Shown here in pieces: positions 1-10,504 of a stretch of DNA of 64,000 nt; positions within the stretch are counted from its first letter, which is position 1; every line of letters starts with the position of its first letter. The stretch is from NCBI GenBank assembly GCA_001970955.1, contig MPUH01000077.1, positions 1-64,000 of the forward strand. The letters are read 5' to 3'. This stretch comes from Stentor coeruleus (lineage: Eukaryota; Ciliophora; Heterotrichea; Heterotrichida; Stentoridae). Under the pieces are notes generated by a model. It worked only from the letters and a program-made list of their open reading frames with translations, ran no database searches and had not been told where the DNA came from. Made by a program: the position numbers and the translations under genes.

Positions 1-2
1 AT

Positions 3-170
3 GATGGAGAAGTTTAAACTTTAGAAGATCTTCAAGCTATTATTGATGATAACCTCTGATATGTTCAAGGCCTTCAAGTAGCTTATATGGTTGAAGTGGA
101 AGTCTTTTTAGATAAGCAGGGGGTTATCAGGTTTAATAGTAAAAATTATGCACATATCAACATCTATTAA
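3..170 (+). pseudogene. Coding-like relic at window edge
   Basis: One frame from position 3 to the TAA at 168-170 has strong coding character: about 20 of its first 49 codons begin with G, and it reads LEDLQAIIDDNL then YVQGLQVAYMVEVEVF. Two in-frame stops, TAA at 15-17 and TGA at 57-59, interrupt it, and no 15-nt GT..AG intron removes either. It may be the decayed 3' end of a gene that continues left of the window. I do not recognise the family. Confidence 0.35.
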
Positions 171-311
171 AATAAATATTTACTAATAAAAAATTTTTGC
201 AGGACATTAAATATTTCTCCTTATACCTGATCTACTATAAATATTATTGTCTTAATCATAAAACACAAAGTTCCTTAAGATAATAATCCAGACATTACTT
301 AGATATAAAAA

Positions 312-749
312 ATGGAATCTAATAGACGTGGCAGAGGTAGGGGCAGGAACAATGAATTCAGAGGCAGAGGTCGAAGAAGAGATAATTTCGTTCAAGAGTT
401 TGAAGTGCGTAAGCCATCATTCAAAACAGTTGAAGAAATTTGTCCAGAAATGACTGGTGTCAACATTAAACTAAAAGTAATTATTCCAGGCTCATCTAAT
501 AACCATGAAGTTCTTATGGGAGACTCTACAGGTAGTGTCATCGTCGTAGTCTATCAAGATTCTATTTTACAGTCATTAAGAGAAAACACTTCAGTTTTTG
601 TGAGAAATGCCTTTGTGGAAATGAAAAACGACGCTTTCATCAGACTCAAGATTAATGAATGGGGAAAGATAGAGGTAGCTGAGGAGAACTTCGATTTTAT
701 AGTCAAGAAAGGGAATAATATCTCTGAAGTCGAATACACCATAGAATAA
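312..749 (+). CDS. OB-fold nucleic-acid-binding protein, SOSS-B/hSSB-like, with RG-rich N-terminus
   Basis: The product has 145 residues. Residues 1-24 are rich in Arg-Gly (RRGRGRGR, then FRGRGRRR), as in RNA- or ssDNA-binding tails. Residues 36-125 fit an OB fold: KTVEEICPEMTGVNIKLKVI, then a GDSTGSVIVVVY strand and a QSLRENTSVFVRNAFVEM segment. This follows the order in SOSS-B/hSSB proteins (opening 'I.D..P...N....VL', then 'D.TG.I...W.D', then a 'GD...L..GY' equivalent). Such proteins bind single-stranded DNA in repair or RNA in other contexts. In known SOSS-B the OB fold is N-terminal and the tail C-terminal, so the RG tail here is at the opposite end. The ATG at 312 follows an A-rich stretch. 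The next gene starts 23 bp after its stop. Family placement is by motif order only; a generic OB-fold RNA-binding protein remains possible. Confidence 0.6.
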   Translation: MESNRRGRGRGRNNEFRGRGRRRDNFVQEFEVRKPSFKTVEEICPEMTGVNIKLKVIIPGSSNNHEVLMGDSTGSVIVVVYQDSILQSLRENTSVFVRNAFVEMKNDAFIRLKINEWGKIEVAEENFDFIVKKGNNISEVEYTIE

Positions 750-772
750 TTTTATAGTTAGTGATAATTTTC

Positions 773-1429
773 ATGTTATCACAAAATCCTGATAGCATTT
801 TTGCGGTCTCAAAGGAAAACTCACGTAGTCTAATGACCCCCACTCTACCGGGGTTGCAAGAAAGTCCTAATGAAAAAGAGCCTCTAGCTCATAAGAGAAA
901 TTTAAAGATAATTACAATAAAGAACAAGAACTTGCAAAGTCTTGAGATTAAGCCAAGTCAAAGCTATAATCGTGTTTGTTATAATCCAATTGTTAGAAGA
1001 AGTCTAAATCCAGAGTTTAGTAAGCTTTTAGAGCCAAGGTCTTCTCTTTTACCACAAACTTATAGTCAGGAAGTTGATGCAAAAAAACCAGCAAGAAGCT
1101 CTAGCATATCAATAAACGAAAAAGGAAAGCATTACCTTCAAGAAATCAGTACTTTAAACAAAAAAATTCGAAATCTTATAAAAGAACAAGATAGCTTGAG
1201 AGATAAAATGCTTGTGCATGAGAACATTATAATGAGTTTGCAGAAAGCATCTCCGATTAAACCTATAAGTGCTAATAATGAAGCTCAGAGTGCTAGTTTG
1301 CCTTTGAATGGATCGCTTGATGAGAGCTTTTTTCATATCACTTTTAAACCACATGAGAATTGGGTGCCGAGGTCTAGAAAGTTCCCAAGAGAGGTTTTTG
1401 GCAAAATATCGAAAGCAAAGCTGGGGTAA
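773..1429 (+). CDS. Hypothetical protein with a short coiled coil
   Basis: The start is the ATG at 773 (MLSQNPDSIF), 23 bp after the stop of the upstream gene; in-frame sequence upstream of it has no ATG. It encodes 218 residues. The first 110 are Ser/Pro/Asn-rich and probably disordered. Residues about 120-165 form a predicted coiled coil (LQEISTLNKKIRNLIKEQDS, then LRDKMLVHENIIMSLQ). The C-terminus is basic with aromatic residues (FHITFKPHENWVPRSRKFPR). I recognise no family. The reading frame is clean and ends in TAA. Confidence 0.6.
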   Translation: MLSQNPDSIFAVSKENSRSLMTPTLPGLQESPNEKEPLAHKRNLKIITIKNKNLQSLEIKPSQSYNRVCYNPIVRRSLNPEFSKLLEPRSSLLPQTYSQEVDAKKPARSSSISINEKGKHYLQEISTLNKKIRNLIKEQDSLRDKMLVHENIIMSLQKASPIKPISANNEAQSASLPLNGSLDESFFHITFKPHENWVPRSRKFPREVFGKISKAKLG

Positions 1430-3366
1430 TATTTACTAATATAAAGACTTGATTAAGAGTATGATTTTATGCACTAAGAGGCATTGTAGATAATATTTTC
1501 TCTTGCATATATGATAATTCAATTTTTATTATCAAAATTGAAGCTAAATATATTACAGGTAATTTAATATAGAAAATAAGTTTATAGTATATATTTTAAA
1601 GATATTCAAAGTAAAAATGTAATTATTATAGACTTTTAATTATGATTTATAGTAGCGGCTTAGTTTAAGATATATTATAATTTAATAATAGCCTTGATAA
1701 ATTAGTGAAGGAAGTGATTTAAATTTATATAAAAATTAAAGAAGAAATATGTATTAAAGTTTTATAGGACGATAGTATTTTTTTTCTATTTACTGGTATT
1801 ACTTAAAATTTTTGAGAAGTTAAGCAATCAAGGATTAGAAAATCAGCAAAATGGTAGTTAAGTTTCTAACTCAAAATTAGGCTAGTGCAATGAAAGTCTA
1901 AAAGTTTGGCATTGCATTTTTGATTATGAATATCAATATACTAAAGTAAAAGAATATTTGTAAATATTTATGAATGCGCAATAAGTTCGTCAAAAGAATA
2001 TAATCAAGATAAAAATAAGAGAATTTATTATTAATATACCTTAAAAAGGAATTAGATATATATTCTTTTGAAGATCACCTAAGATAAAAAGTCGCTATAA
2101 TGATTGATGCTAATAAAAACTTATGTATACCATTAATATTTATTTAAAATTAGATTAGTTTGAGATTAACAATTTATGTAAAATTATATTTAAATAGTTG
2201 AGTTTTTTACTCAAAAGGGGTGAAAAGAATAACTGTTAGTTTTCAAAATCGATGCTAATTCTGATTGAGTTTCAATTTGTTTCCTTTAGTGTGGATACAA
2301 TATTTGCTATATAACAAGTGGAATAATTCCAGCCTCTGAGTAATACCATTCTTGGAAAAATCAATAAATTTATCGATAAGCAAGATTATTGTTTGTCCCA
2401 GAAGAATGTGCCAAAAATTAGTTTTTATAATTAAGAAAAATATTTTAGAAAAGAAATTGATTTAATTTAATTCTACTATCAGCATGCTATCGGCTCAATA
2501 AAATTGGAGTAGTGCTGTAATTTTTTTAAATGGCCTTAGCTCTGAAATTAGAGGTTTGTGATATTATTATTGATGTGGAGAGATAAAATCAAAATTAATG
2601 GGTGTTACTTTAATACACGCAAATATAATCTTTGCTATTGTTTAGCTGGCAACTGGTGTGTTCGGGGTATTAAGAATACTCAAGAAAAAAAAGTATTTTT
2701 GACTAAAGTTTAGAATTGAAATGTGATAAACCATAGAAGTTAGAAAAAAATATGCTATTAAAGAAATTATTGTAATTAAAGATTGACAGAAGAGTTACAA
2801 CATTTATATACTATTACAAGTATTAATATTAAATAATAGTGAAAATAAACTGATCCTACAATAGGCATAACTAAGAAAGCCATTAAATGAATATAGAAAT
2901 ATCAAATCTCTTAGTACAATAGAAATATGAAAAATAAGCTTTATCTAAACCTTAAAATATTTAAAAATTGAAAGATATCCTAAAAAGTTAACCAATATGA
3001 TTATCTTCATTTAAACTAAATAATTAATATTTTCTAAGAAATGCAAGAAACTATCAGAAATTTGATGAAAACACACAAATGATATATCCCTAAATAAGTG
3101 AAAATTTGTATAGAATGCTCACAGATATTAAAACACTTTAAAGTTAATTTTGTATCTATGCTTTTTTATATAAAAAGTTTTTATTTTATATTTCTACTGC
3201 TAATTTCTAATTAAAATATTCTAAATAATAGTATAAATACTGAAGAGCGAAATCTTTAAATGATATTAATTATCACATAAATAACCAAGACCACCAAAAG
3301 CATTTTGCAATAGGACATTTTTAATAGGGATTAAATTTATTACTAGCCCGTTTATATAATAAATAA
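1430..3366. other. Long AT-rich intergenic region
   Basis: This is 1.9 kb with no supported gene. All six frames are full of stops. A frame around 2104-2710 reads as faintly protein-like if stops are ignored, but its stop density is about that of random sequence of this composition, so I do not call a pseudogene. No tRNA, tandem repeat or transposon ends were seen. Confidence 0.5.
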
Positions 3367-4041
3367 ATGAAATCATATCAATCAAAGATAGGACCTCCGA
3401 AGCAATCATTTAAAATATTGTTGAATAGCATTCTTCTACGTGTTATCCCCTCTACACTCAGTCATCATAGGTGTTTTTCTGCGAAAAATAGCCCTTATCA
3501 GAACCAAACCAGTATTGAACGCCTTAGATCAGTTATCCAGTGTACATCCCGCTACCACAGTCCAAAGTTTTCAACAACAGTCAAGCTTACACTAAAAAAA
3601 AAACTCAAGAAAAAATCAAAAACCCCGGGGAATCGGCTGCATAAGAAAAAAAAAAGTAATATCAAGCCAAAAAAAAAATTCGAAAAGCTCAAAGAAGTAG
3701 ATCAAAATTTTTGTTCTTTTGCACCTAAAATATATAAGAATCAGATTTTTAGAGATGTTTATGATAATATAAGCAATCATGATAGGATTGTTGATATCAC
3801 TGAGCAGACTAAAGATGAAATTGATAACTCGTTTTTAGTTGATGGCAAATTATTTGTATCAGATGATTTAAAGAGAATCGAAGGGAAAATATTGGAGCAA
3901 CACCTTGTTAGACCTCCAGATAATAGCTATTTAGACGAAATGAAAGCGCCTATAGATATTAAAAAAAAAATAATAAAAAAATTATCAGAATTGGCGATTA
4001 GCCAGAAAAAATCTTCACAAATTTCAATATCTAAACAATAA
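3367..4041 (+). CDS. Hypothetical Lys-rich protein
   Basis: It encodes 224 residues from the ATG at 3367. Residues 1-40 are basic and hydroxylated with few acidic residues and contain RVIPSTLSHHRCFSAK. This resembles a mitochondrial presequence with an R-x-F-S processing site, which is speculative. Residues about 75-110 are an extreme Lys-rich tract (LTLKKKLKKKSK, then HKKKKSNIKPKKK). The remainder mixes acidic and hydrophobic residues (FRDVYDNISNHDRIVDITEQ, then DSFLVDGKLFVSDDLKRI). No family is recognised. It converges with CCT5 on the other strand. Confidence 0.55.
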   Translation: MKSYQSKIGPPKQSFKILLNSILLRVIPSTLSHHRCFSAKNSPYQNQTSIERLRSVIQCTSRYHSPKFSTTVKLTLKKKLKKKSKTPGNRLHKKKKSNIKPKKKFEKLKEVDQNFCSFAPKIYKNQIFRDVYDNISNHDRIVDITEQTKDEIDNSFLVDGKLFVSDDLKRIEGKILEQHLVRPPDNSYLDEMKAPIDIKKKIIKKLSELAISQKKSSQISISKQ

Positions 4042-4456
4042 AAAACTAAATAAATTTAATTTAACAAGGACTATTTACCTTATAATTTATTCTAGCTTAT
4101 AAGGAGAGATAGAATACAGAATTATGTCGAATTTTGAATGAAAAGAAATCAAGCCTCACATGAATAAATATTTTTTTTGAATAAAAACGCTTAAGATTTT
4201 AAATTTTTAGCATAATGTTGGCTATTAGAGTTGATAAAAAACTTTGCTTTCAGGTGCAATGATTTTGAAAGTTTTTTGGAATTAAAAAGTTAATGATAGC
4301 CTCAATATACAATTTTGTTATTGAGGATTAGAGATTGAAGCTTAAGAATTGTTTAATGAGTTTTTCGAAAAAAGTACTAATTTAAACTTAAACCCTTACA
4401 GCAACTTCTATTGATTAATGAATAGAAACTAGAGTAAATTAGATAAAACTAATAAC
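4042..4456. other. Convergent intergenic region, nothing recognised
   Basis: This is 415 bp between the stops of a plus-strand hypothetical gene and the minus-strand CCT5. It is AT-rich and has no open frame of note. It should contain both 3' ends. No RNA gene was seen. Confidence 0.5.
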
Positions 4457-6085
4457 TTAAGAATATTCACTTGGAGCAAAAACATCATCGATTTTCAAAA
4501 TCATCCTAACTACTTGAGTTGCCAGTTGCAGCTGTTGAACTTTACTTTGTAAGCTTTCATATACATTAAGTTCTTTCATATCATTAATTCCAACACCATT
4601 ACAATCAACTCCATACCTCTTACTAGGATCATTTTTCATCTCATTCTTAAGCCAAGTTGTGGTTTCAATAGGATTCAAACCTGAGTTTTCAGCCAAAGCA
4701 TTAGAAATATCTTCAAGTGCATCAGCAAAGCCCCTCATAGCATATTGTTCAATAGAAGGCTCCATATCAACAACTTTAGTTATTTCAAGCGATGCCATAA
4801 GTTCAGCACAACCCCCTCCATAAACAATCCTTGAATCTCTAATCAAATTTCTAACAACACACAAGGCATCATGAAGGCACCTTTTTGCCTCATCAACAAT
4901 CATTTTATTTCCGCCTCTGACTAAAACTGTAACTGCGCTTGTGTTAGCACATCCTTCAATAACTATCATTTTATCATCAGTAGTCCCAAAGCCGATTTCC
5001 CTAACACATGCTGCTCTGCCAAGTTTTTCACTAGACAGTTCTGAAAAACGAGGTACAATTCGAGCTCCAGTAGCCATGGCAATAAGCTCAATTTCAACAC
5101 CTCCAACCCATCTCACTGCAGGTAGTTTATTTGCATGGAGTAAATAATTAGCTTCATCATCAAAACCCCATTGACAAATGACAATATTACTCCCTGAATT
5201 CTTTACATCTTCAATCATCTTAACAAAGTATTGCTGTTCCTGTTCATAAAGCTTTCTATAATCTTCAGCATTAGAAATTTCCAACTTATGTTTGGTTTTT
5301 GGCTTTGGTGGCTCAAATGGACAGGTCAAAATAGCAATCTTAGCATCTTTAACAACTTTAGCCATTTGTGGATGTGACATATCCTTATCAATCACAATCC
5401 CTCTAATCAAGCACGTATCCTCTAAGCTTCCTCCAGGTTTGCCTTCCACTTTAATATGTTCAAAATTAACATCTTTTCTTTTGATATCAGCAACATCAAG
5501 AACTGCCTCAACTGCTATAGCTGCAAGTTCATTCTGACGATTCGACACAACTTTACTACACAAGCATGTAACTGCAGCTTTTTTCAAGAGCTCATTGTTA
5601 TTAGCAAAAACATCAAGTTCTTGAGAAGTTGCTTCCAAATGCTTTACAGCTATTGCACATGCACGTTCAAATCCATCACAAACTCTCAATGGATGCAACC
5701 CTTTGTCTAATAAATTCAAAGCTGACTCTAATAAAGCTCCCGCTAAAATGACTACTCCTGTAGTCCCATCACCGATTTCATTGTCTTGGGATTGAGAAAG
5801 CTCGACTAGAAGTTTAGCAACTTGATGCTTGACGTCCATTTTCTCCATGATTGTGGCTCCATCGTTAGTAATTGTTACATCACCGTCTTGGGATACGAGG
5901 ATTTTGTCCATGCCTTTTGGTCCTAAACTTGTACGTAAAAGGTTAGATACAGCTCTAGCTGCGTTTATATTAGCACGCTGAGCTTCTAAACCTTTTACGC
6001 GGGCTCTTTTTTCTTGTTCACGGATTACTATGAACGGTCTGCCGAACTCATCAAACGCGAGGAATTGTCCTTGAGCGCTCGCCAT
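4457..6085 (-). CDS. CCT5: T-complex protein 1 subunit epsilon (CCT5)
   Basis: This is a subunit of the cytosolic TRiC/CCT chaperonin, the ATP-driven double ring that folds actin, tubulin and other clients. The 542-residue length matches the family (human CCT5 has 541). The N-terminus [16 protein letters not shown] is the epsilon-specific signature (compare LAFDEYGRPFLIIKDQ). Group II chaperonin motifs are present: [11 protein letters not shown] (51-61), [13 protein letters not shown] (67-79), the catalytic IGDGTTG (104-110), and [11 protein letters not shown] in the equatorial domain. The gene is a single exon with no break. Its ATG lies in a divergent spacer shared with the small plus-strand gene at 6677. 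A CCT complex serves tubulin-rich cilia, which fits a ciliate. Confidence 0.95.
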   Translation of the reverse strand: MASAQGQFLAFDEFGRPFIVIREQEKRARVKGLEAQRANINAARAVSNLLRTSLGPKGMDKILVSQDGDVTITNDGATIMEKMDVKHQVAKLLVELSQSQDNEIGDGTTGVVILAGALLESALNLLDKGLHPLRVCDGFERACAIAVKHLEATSQELDVFANNNELLKKAAVTCLCSKVVSNRQNELAAIAVEAVLDVADIKRKDVNFEHIKVEGKPGGSLEDTCLIRGIVIDKDMSHPQMAKVVKDAKIAILTCPFEPPKPKTKHKLEISNAEDYRKLYEQEQQYFVKMIEDVKNSGSNIVICQWGFDDEANYLLHANKLPAVRWVGGVEIELIAMATGARIVPRFSELSSEKLGRAACVREIGFGTTDDKMIVIEGCANTSAVTVLVRGGNKMIVDEAKRCLHDALCVVRNLIRDSRIVYGGGCAELMASLEITKVVDMEPSIEQYAMRGFADALEDISNALAENSGLNPIETTTWLKNEMKNDPSKRYGVDCNGVGINDMKELNVYESLQSKVQQLQLATQVVRMILKIDDVFAPSEYS

Positions 6086-6676
6086 TTATTAAATGGTTAG
6101 TTTGGATTATGAGTGAAGCGTCCAGTTTATTAGATATTAGATCAACTATAGGAGGAGGGTTTTTAGGATTTTGAAACTTCGTGATAATTTTATTCCGCAA
6201 GTTCAAAGTCCCATTAATTAATTGGAATTTGAGTAGTATATTGCATTTCTTATCTTTTATTGCAGCTAGTTAGTCTTAATCAGATTGAAATAACAAAAAA
6301 TCATAATAAAAAAGTTTATCATCTTAAAGTATTATAATAACTTTAAAAATTATAATATATCTATCAAAGACTTTATATTGAATAAAGCTTTAAAATCTGC
6401 AACTAAAATTATGCATTTGCACCTGCATTCCAGCTTTAAAATTAAAAAAATTCTATCTTTATCCTATGCACATTAAATTTTATATTTAAATTTTTGAAAG
6501 CTTTTTAATTTTGCACACAATCCAAGTTTTTAAATTCCATAAACTATAATATCAGGATATTTCATACTTATAAATATCATTACTAATAATAAAATATCAT
6601 AAAAACTAAGAAAATACAATTCAATAAAAAATTTAAACACAAACATTTTCATATTCTTATTACAGGGTAAATTCAA
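6086..6676. promoter_or_regulatory. Divergent spacer between CCT5 and a small plus-strand gene
   Basis: This 591 bp region lies between two gene starts and must hold both promoters. The half next to the plus-strand gene (about 6440-6676) is G-poor and A/C-rich. The first 160 bp next to CCT5 is richer in G and T on the plus strand, which is A/C-rich on CCT5's coding strand. No specific motif was identified. Confidence 0.35.
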
Positions 6677-7039
6677 ATGAAGAACTTGTTCATTAGCATT
6701 GGTGTAGATAATCCACTAGACTTACCAAAATCAAGGGTTGCTTTAATAGGACTCTCAGCAAACAACAAATACTATTCCAAGAGTTTCGTCCCTTTTAAGC
6801 CCCTAACTGAGCTTAAACAAAGAAAATTTTCTATAGGTAGCAAAATAACCAAAATTCAAGAACGAGACCAAGAAAATATAGAACCAGAAACGCAAAAAGT
6901 CCAATCAGTAATTAAAATCAGAAGACTTAGGGTTTCAGTTTCTCGCTGTTCCACAACTTGTCGTAGAAGAGTTTATAAAACAAACTCTCGCGCCTCAAAT
7001 ACAACACAAACAGAATCTCCAGAAAGTTTTAATATATGA
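6677..7039 (+). CDS. Small basic hypothetical protein
   Basis: It encodes 120 residues and ends in TGA. The N-terminus (MKNLFISIGVDNPLDLPKSR) is unremarkable. The C-terminal third is strongly basic (VIKIRRLRVSVSRC, then TCRRRVYKTNSR) and ends in a Ser/Thr-rich tail. No family is recognised. The preceding 200 bp is G-poor, as seen upstream of other genes here, which supports the start and orientation. Confidence 0.5.
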   Translation: MKNLFISIGVDNPLDLPKSRVALIGLSANNKYYSKSFVPFKPLTELKQRKFSIGSKITKIQERDQENIEPETQKVQSVIKIRRLRVSVSRCSTTCRRRVYKTNSRASNTTQTESPESFNI

Positions 7040-7740
7040 AACTAAATAATAAAAAGAATTAGTCATTGATAAAATAATGGACTTAGCGATTATATTTTAG
7101 TTGGCTTGTATTTGCGTTTTATATATTTTTATACTTCCATAATATAGAGCCTTCAATAGAGTCATCTAATAATATTTCATAGACTAGGAAAAATGAATAA
7201 TTCTTCAGGTTAGACTGAAGCTGTGAGCAGTGAATATCAAAAATAAACCAAAACAAAAAAATTCGATAAGATTAATCCACTACATGTATTTCAAAAGTCC
7301 TCTTTCAGTATGATTTATTTTGCTGTTAGATCTTTGATCTCGAGAAATTCCTAAGTGTTAATTTAGATTTGAAAAAATAGGTGATTTGTGTAAGAATAAA
7401 TAGGGATTAATATTATATGATGGGAGCAAAAGAAATTTGCTATAAATTTTAGTAATAAAATTTTATAGTAGATGCTACTTTCTCTCTTATGATATTTATA
7501 ACATTTAATTGAATATCAATAATATATTATTTAAGTTTTTCAAAGCATTTTATAAGTCAAAATAATAGAACTTAGGCTTATCTTAGAAGATTTATGAGCT
7601 TTTCATACTTATTAAAATATCCATTGATTAAACTTTTAATTCCCAAAGCATCAACTTTCAAACCCATTAATTCTTTCTAACTCAAACCCTTAATCCATAC
7701 CCAAACTATTTCTCTATATTAAAAATCAACATAATAATTT
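7040..7740. other. Intergenic region upstream of the UBTD-like gene
   Basis: This is 701 bp without a supported gene. A stretch from the ATG at 7193 looks mildly coding but is broken by TAG and TAA within 20 codons. The last 140 bp (7600-7740) is C-rich and G-poor and is probably the promoter and leader of the UBTD-like gene. Confidence 0.4.
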
Positions 7741-8406
7741 ATGGGAAATTATTGTACTCGAAGCGAGCCTGATGATACTGTAACTAAGCCAAAGTTTTCT
7801 ATAGGAAAGGACTATCAAGAAATCGAAGGCCAATTTGTTGGAGAAGGTATCAAAAAGACTTTAGCTTGGAAAGCAACTATCACTAGGCTTCAACTAGATT
7901 TAAAACGTGAAGAATTCTGGCAAACTCGTGCAACTGGTCGGCGTAATGTATGGGTAGTAATAAAAAACGCTATTGAAGCTGACCATGAAACTGCAGCTCT
8001 ACTTCTTCAAATGTCAGGAATTATTTTAAAAAGCGAGAACATTAGCATTCTCGAAGATACGAATGGAAATGTTTATGAAATTCCTCCGTTTATCGTGAAT
8101 GACCCAGTGTGTTTTGCTAATGAGAAAAAAAAAGCTGTCCCTAAACAGAATATTCAAGAAAATGTGGAAATTATTGTTAAAATACGCAAGCCTGGTGTAG
8201 CTGATGATAAATCTTTTACTATAAACAACTTGAAGACTGGAATGGAATTGAAACAAATTTATGCTGAAAGCGAGTCGATACCTGTAGAGAATTTAAGACT
8301 TTTCTTTGGTGGGAGAGAGATGAACTATGCGAACAATTTAGCCATGCATTGCGTTCAAAATGATATGGTCATTCATGCTTTTATTAAGTCGTTAGAACCT
8401 TTGTAA
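7741..8406 (+). CDS. UBTD1/2-like ubiquitin domain-containing protein
   Basis: The product has 221 residues. It begins MGNYC, a potential N-myristoylation (Gly2) plus palmitoylation (Cys5) signal; human UBTD1 also begins MGN. Residues about 35-125 match the UBTD N-terminal domain: TRLQLDLKREEFWQTRATGR, then VWVVIKNAIE, then ETAALLLQMSGIIL, then ILEDTNGNVYEIP followed by PPFIVNDPV. The family equivalents are 'KRDEFWDTAP..GR.E.W..L', 'A..IL..A.I.LP' and 'YDELGNRYQLP'. Residues about 143-217 form a ubiquitin-like domain (VEIIVKIRKPGVADD, then PVENLRLFFGGREM). It has no C-terminal Gly-Gly, so it is not a conjugatable modifier. UBTD proteins bind ubiquitin E2 enzymes of the UBE2D class. Family match is good, but the function here is inferred. 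Confidence 0.85.
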   Translation: MGNYCTRSEPDDTVTKPKFSIGKDYQEIEGQFVGEGIKKTLAWKATITRLQLDLKREEFWQTRATGRRNVWVVIKNAIEADHETAALLLQMSGIILKSENISILEDTNGNVYEIPPFIVNDPVCFANEKKKAVPKQNIQENVEIIVKIRKPGVADDKSFTINNLKTGMELKQIYAESESIPVENLRLFFGGREMNYANNLAMHCVQNDMVIHAFIKSLEPL

Positions 8407-9106
8407 GTAATTTACTTAATCCTAAATTACTTAAAGTATATTATGCTCCTATTTTAAATTTTGGCTTGTAGATTTTTAATTGTGACAAGCTAAAGCAAAA
8501 AGTGCATATATAAGTATTAATATCAGTTTAATATTAGCTTAAAAAAATAAACTAACTTAATTCGTGATTATTTTTTTTTGATTTATATTTTATTAGTCAA
8601 TCTTATTTAGGCCTCTATGACTATATCCTTTTACCACAATTGAGACATTTAACTATCCTATGAAATGCCTAATAATTGACGATAAAATTTTATAGTATAG
8701 TGAAAAACAAGCAATACTTTTAATCTAAATTATTGTATTTATTAAAATTAAAATATTGAAAACTATTCTTATTAACCTACAAGAATTACAAAAAATATGA
8801 AATAGCTACTTACCTATAGAATTATCTTAAGAATAAACCTCTGTAAAATTTAAAAATAATAATAAACAAACTTATTTCTTCATAATCATTTTCATAAACA
8901 AACCCTTCCAGCACCAAAATCCATTTATCTCTGCTTAAAAGTCAATCCACTCTTCAAACCCCACCAAAAACCAACTAAAATTCTCACTTCTCACTTTTCC
9001 CTATTTTATTTCATCCTAATCTTATTTTTCTAAATTTATATTTTCCTCTTGGTTAAATCTAAGAATTTCTGAAAACCTAATAGAAAATTCTATTGACAGG
9101 AAATAA
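8407..9106. other. Intergenic region upstream of the CDPK gene
   Basis: This is 700 bp with no supported gene on either strand. Positions about 8880-9060 are conspicuously C-rich and G-poor (repeated CCC and ACC, with G almost absent), as expected of 5' flanks in this window, and probably hold the CDPK promoter and leader. Confidence 0.4.
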
Positions 9107-10504
9107 ATGGAAGGATTTGCGGTAAAGAAATCAGCGTTCGTAGGCGCTTCCCAAGGTGACATCCGAACCGAGTATGACTTAGGTAAAATGCTAGGTGATG
9201 GGGCATATGGGCAAGTATACCTAGGAACCCACAAAACTAGCAACCAAGTTCGTGCAATAAAAAAAATCCCAAAAAATCGTATCAAGCATCCTGAGCGCTT
9301 AGAGACCGAAATCAATGTGATGAAAATCTCAGACCACCCTTATATAGTAAAGCTATATGATGTTTGGGAAGACGAGAGATACATTTACTTGGTTATGGAA
9401 TGCTGCAATGGGGGTGAGCTTTTCAATCATATCATCAAGAAAAAAAGACTTAGTGAAAAAGAAGCTGCAGGACTCTTCCATCAACTGCTAACAGCTTTGA
9501 ATTATCTGCATCAAAACAATGTAGTTCACAGAGACTTAAAGCCTGAAAACTTACTTTTTGCTTCTGAACCTTGTGAATCTTCACCACTCAAGCTTTGTGA
9601 TTTCGGTTTGGCCAAACTATGCCAAAATCAAACTAAGGTGATGACATCAAAAATAGGTACTCCATTCTATATTGCCCCTGAGGTAATTGCAGGTACTGCC
9701 TATAGTTTCTCTTGTGATGTATGGAGTTGTGGGGTCATCTTATACATTCTTCTCTCTGGATATCCTCCATTTTTTGGCAACACCGAATCAAGGATATTTG
9801 AAAAAATTCGTTCAGGTGCATACGACTTCAAGCGTGCAGAATGGAACTCAGTCTCAGAATCAGCTAAAGATCTCATTAGAAGCTTACTTGTTGTAAATCC
9901 TGACAATAGATTCACCCTTGCCCAAGCTTTGAGTCACCCTTGGATTGCTGCTAATGAGACTTTATCTGATGTGCCATTAAACATAGATATTGAAAGCTTG
10001 ACAGAATTCACTAATAGTACAAGGCTTAGAAAAATTATTTTACTTTGTGTGGCAAGTCAATGTTCAGATAGAGACATCAAAAACCTAAGGGAAATCTTTA
10101 TCAGTATGGATACTAATGGTGATGGAACTTTAAGCTTTCCTGAATTACAAAGTGGAATTGCTAGGATACCTACACTTAATATTAGTATTGAAAACTTAAT
10201 GAGAGAGATGGATATTGATAGAAGTGGTCGAATTGACTATTCAGAATTTTTAGCTTCGACTATGGATAAAAACATTTATATGCAAGAAGAGAGACTTTAT
10301 TCAGCTTTCAAAGTCTTTGATAAAGATGGGAGTGGGAAAATTTCATCAAGTGAACTTAGAGAAATACTTGAAAAAGAAGGATTTTCACGTGGAGAGGATT
10401 TCTGGAGTGGATTAATTGAGGAAAGCGATACCAATAAAGATGGGGAGATTGATTTCAAGGAATTCTTAGGTTTGATGAGTAATAAGAAATTAGCTAGTGA
10501 TTAA
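9107..10504 (+). CDS. Calcium-dependent protein kinase (CDPK) with four EF-hands
   Basis: This is a Ser/Thr kinase directly activated by calcium, typical of ciliates, apicomplexans and plants. It has 465 residues. The kinase domain (about 24-283) has glycine loop LGDGAYGQVYLG, VAIK-type lysine in RAIKKI, catalytic VVHRDLKPENLLF, DFGLAKL, and GTPFYIAPEV in the activation segment. A junction region of about 35 residues precedes four EF-hands at about 325-460. All four loops are canonical with D at position 1 and E at position 12: DTNGDGTLSFPE, DIDRSGRIDYSE, DKDGSGKISSSE and DTNKDGEIDFKE. The N-terminus MEGFAVKK lacks Gly2, so no myristoylation is expected. Single exon, intact. The IP3 receptor in this window would be an upstream calcium source, though no direct link is shown. 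Confidence 0.95.
   Translation: MEGFAVKKSAFVGASQGDIRTEYDLGKMLGDGAYGQVYLGTHKTSNQVRAIKKIPKNRIKHPERLETEINVMKISDHPYIVKLYDVWEDERYIYLVMECCNGGELFNHIIKKKRLSEKEAAGLFHQLLTALNYLHQNNVVHRDLKPENLLFASEPCESSPLKLCDFGLAKLCQNQTKVMTSKIGTPFYIAPEVIAGTAYSFSCDVWSCGVILYILLSGYPPFFGNTESRIFEKIRSGAYDFKRAEWNSVSESAKDLIRSLLVVNPDNRFTLAQALSHPWIAANETLSDVPLNIDIESLTEFTNSTRLRKIILLCVASQCSDRDIKNLREIFISMDTNGDGTLSFPELQSGIARIPTLNISIENLMREMDIDRSGRIDYSEFLASTMDKNIYMQEERLYSAFKVFDKDGSGKISSSELREILEKEGFSRGEDFWSGLIEESDTNKDGEIDFKEFLGLMSNKKLASD

Noticed and set aside
2104-2710. A frame that reads as protein if TAA/TAG were Gln and TGA Trp, suggesting stop-codon reassignment.
   Set aside because: About 20 stops in 200 codons is near the random expectation for this AT content, other frames read similarly well, and every clear gene in the window uses all three stops as terminators.
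4130-4456. Same kind of reassigned-code reading downstream of the gene at 3367.
   Set aside because: A second frame of the same stretch looks equally protein-like, so the impression has no discriminating value.
7193-7370. Possible small gene or relic starting with ATG at 7193.
   Set aside because: TAG and TAA interrupt it within 20 codons and codon composition is only weakly coding.
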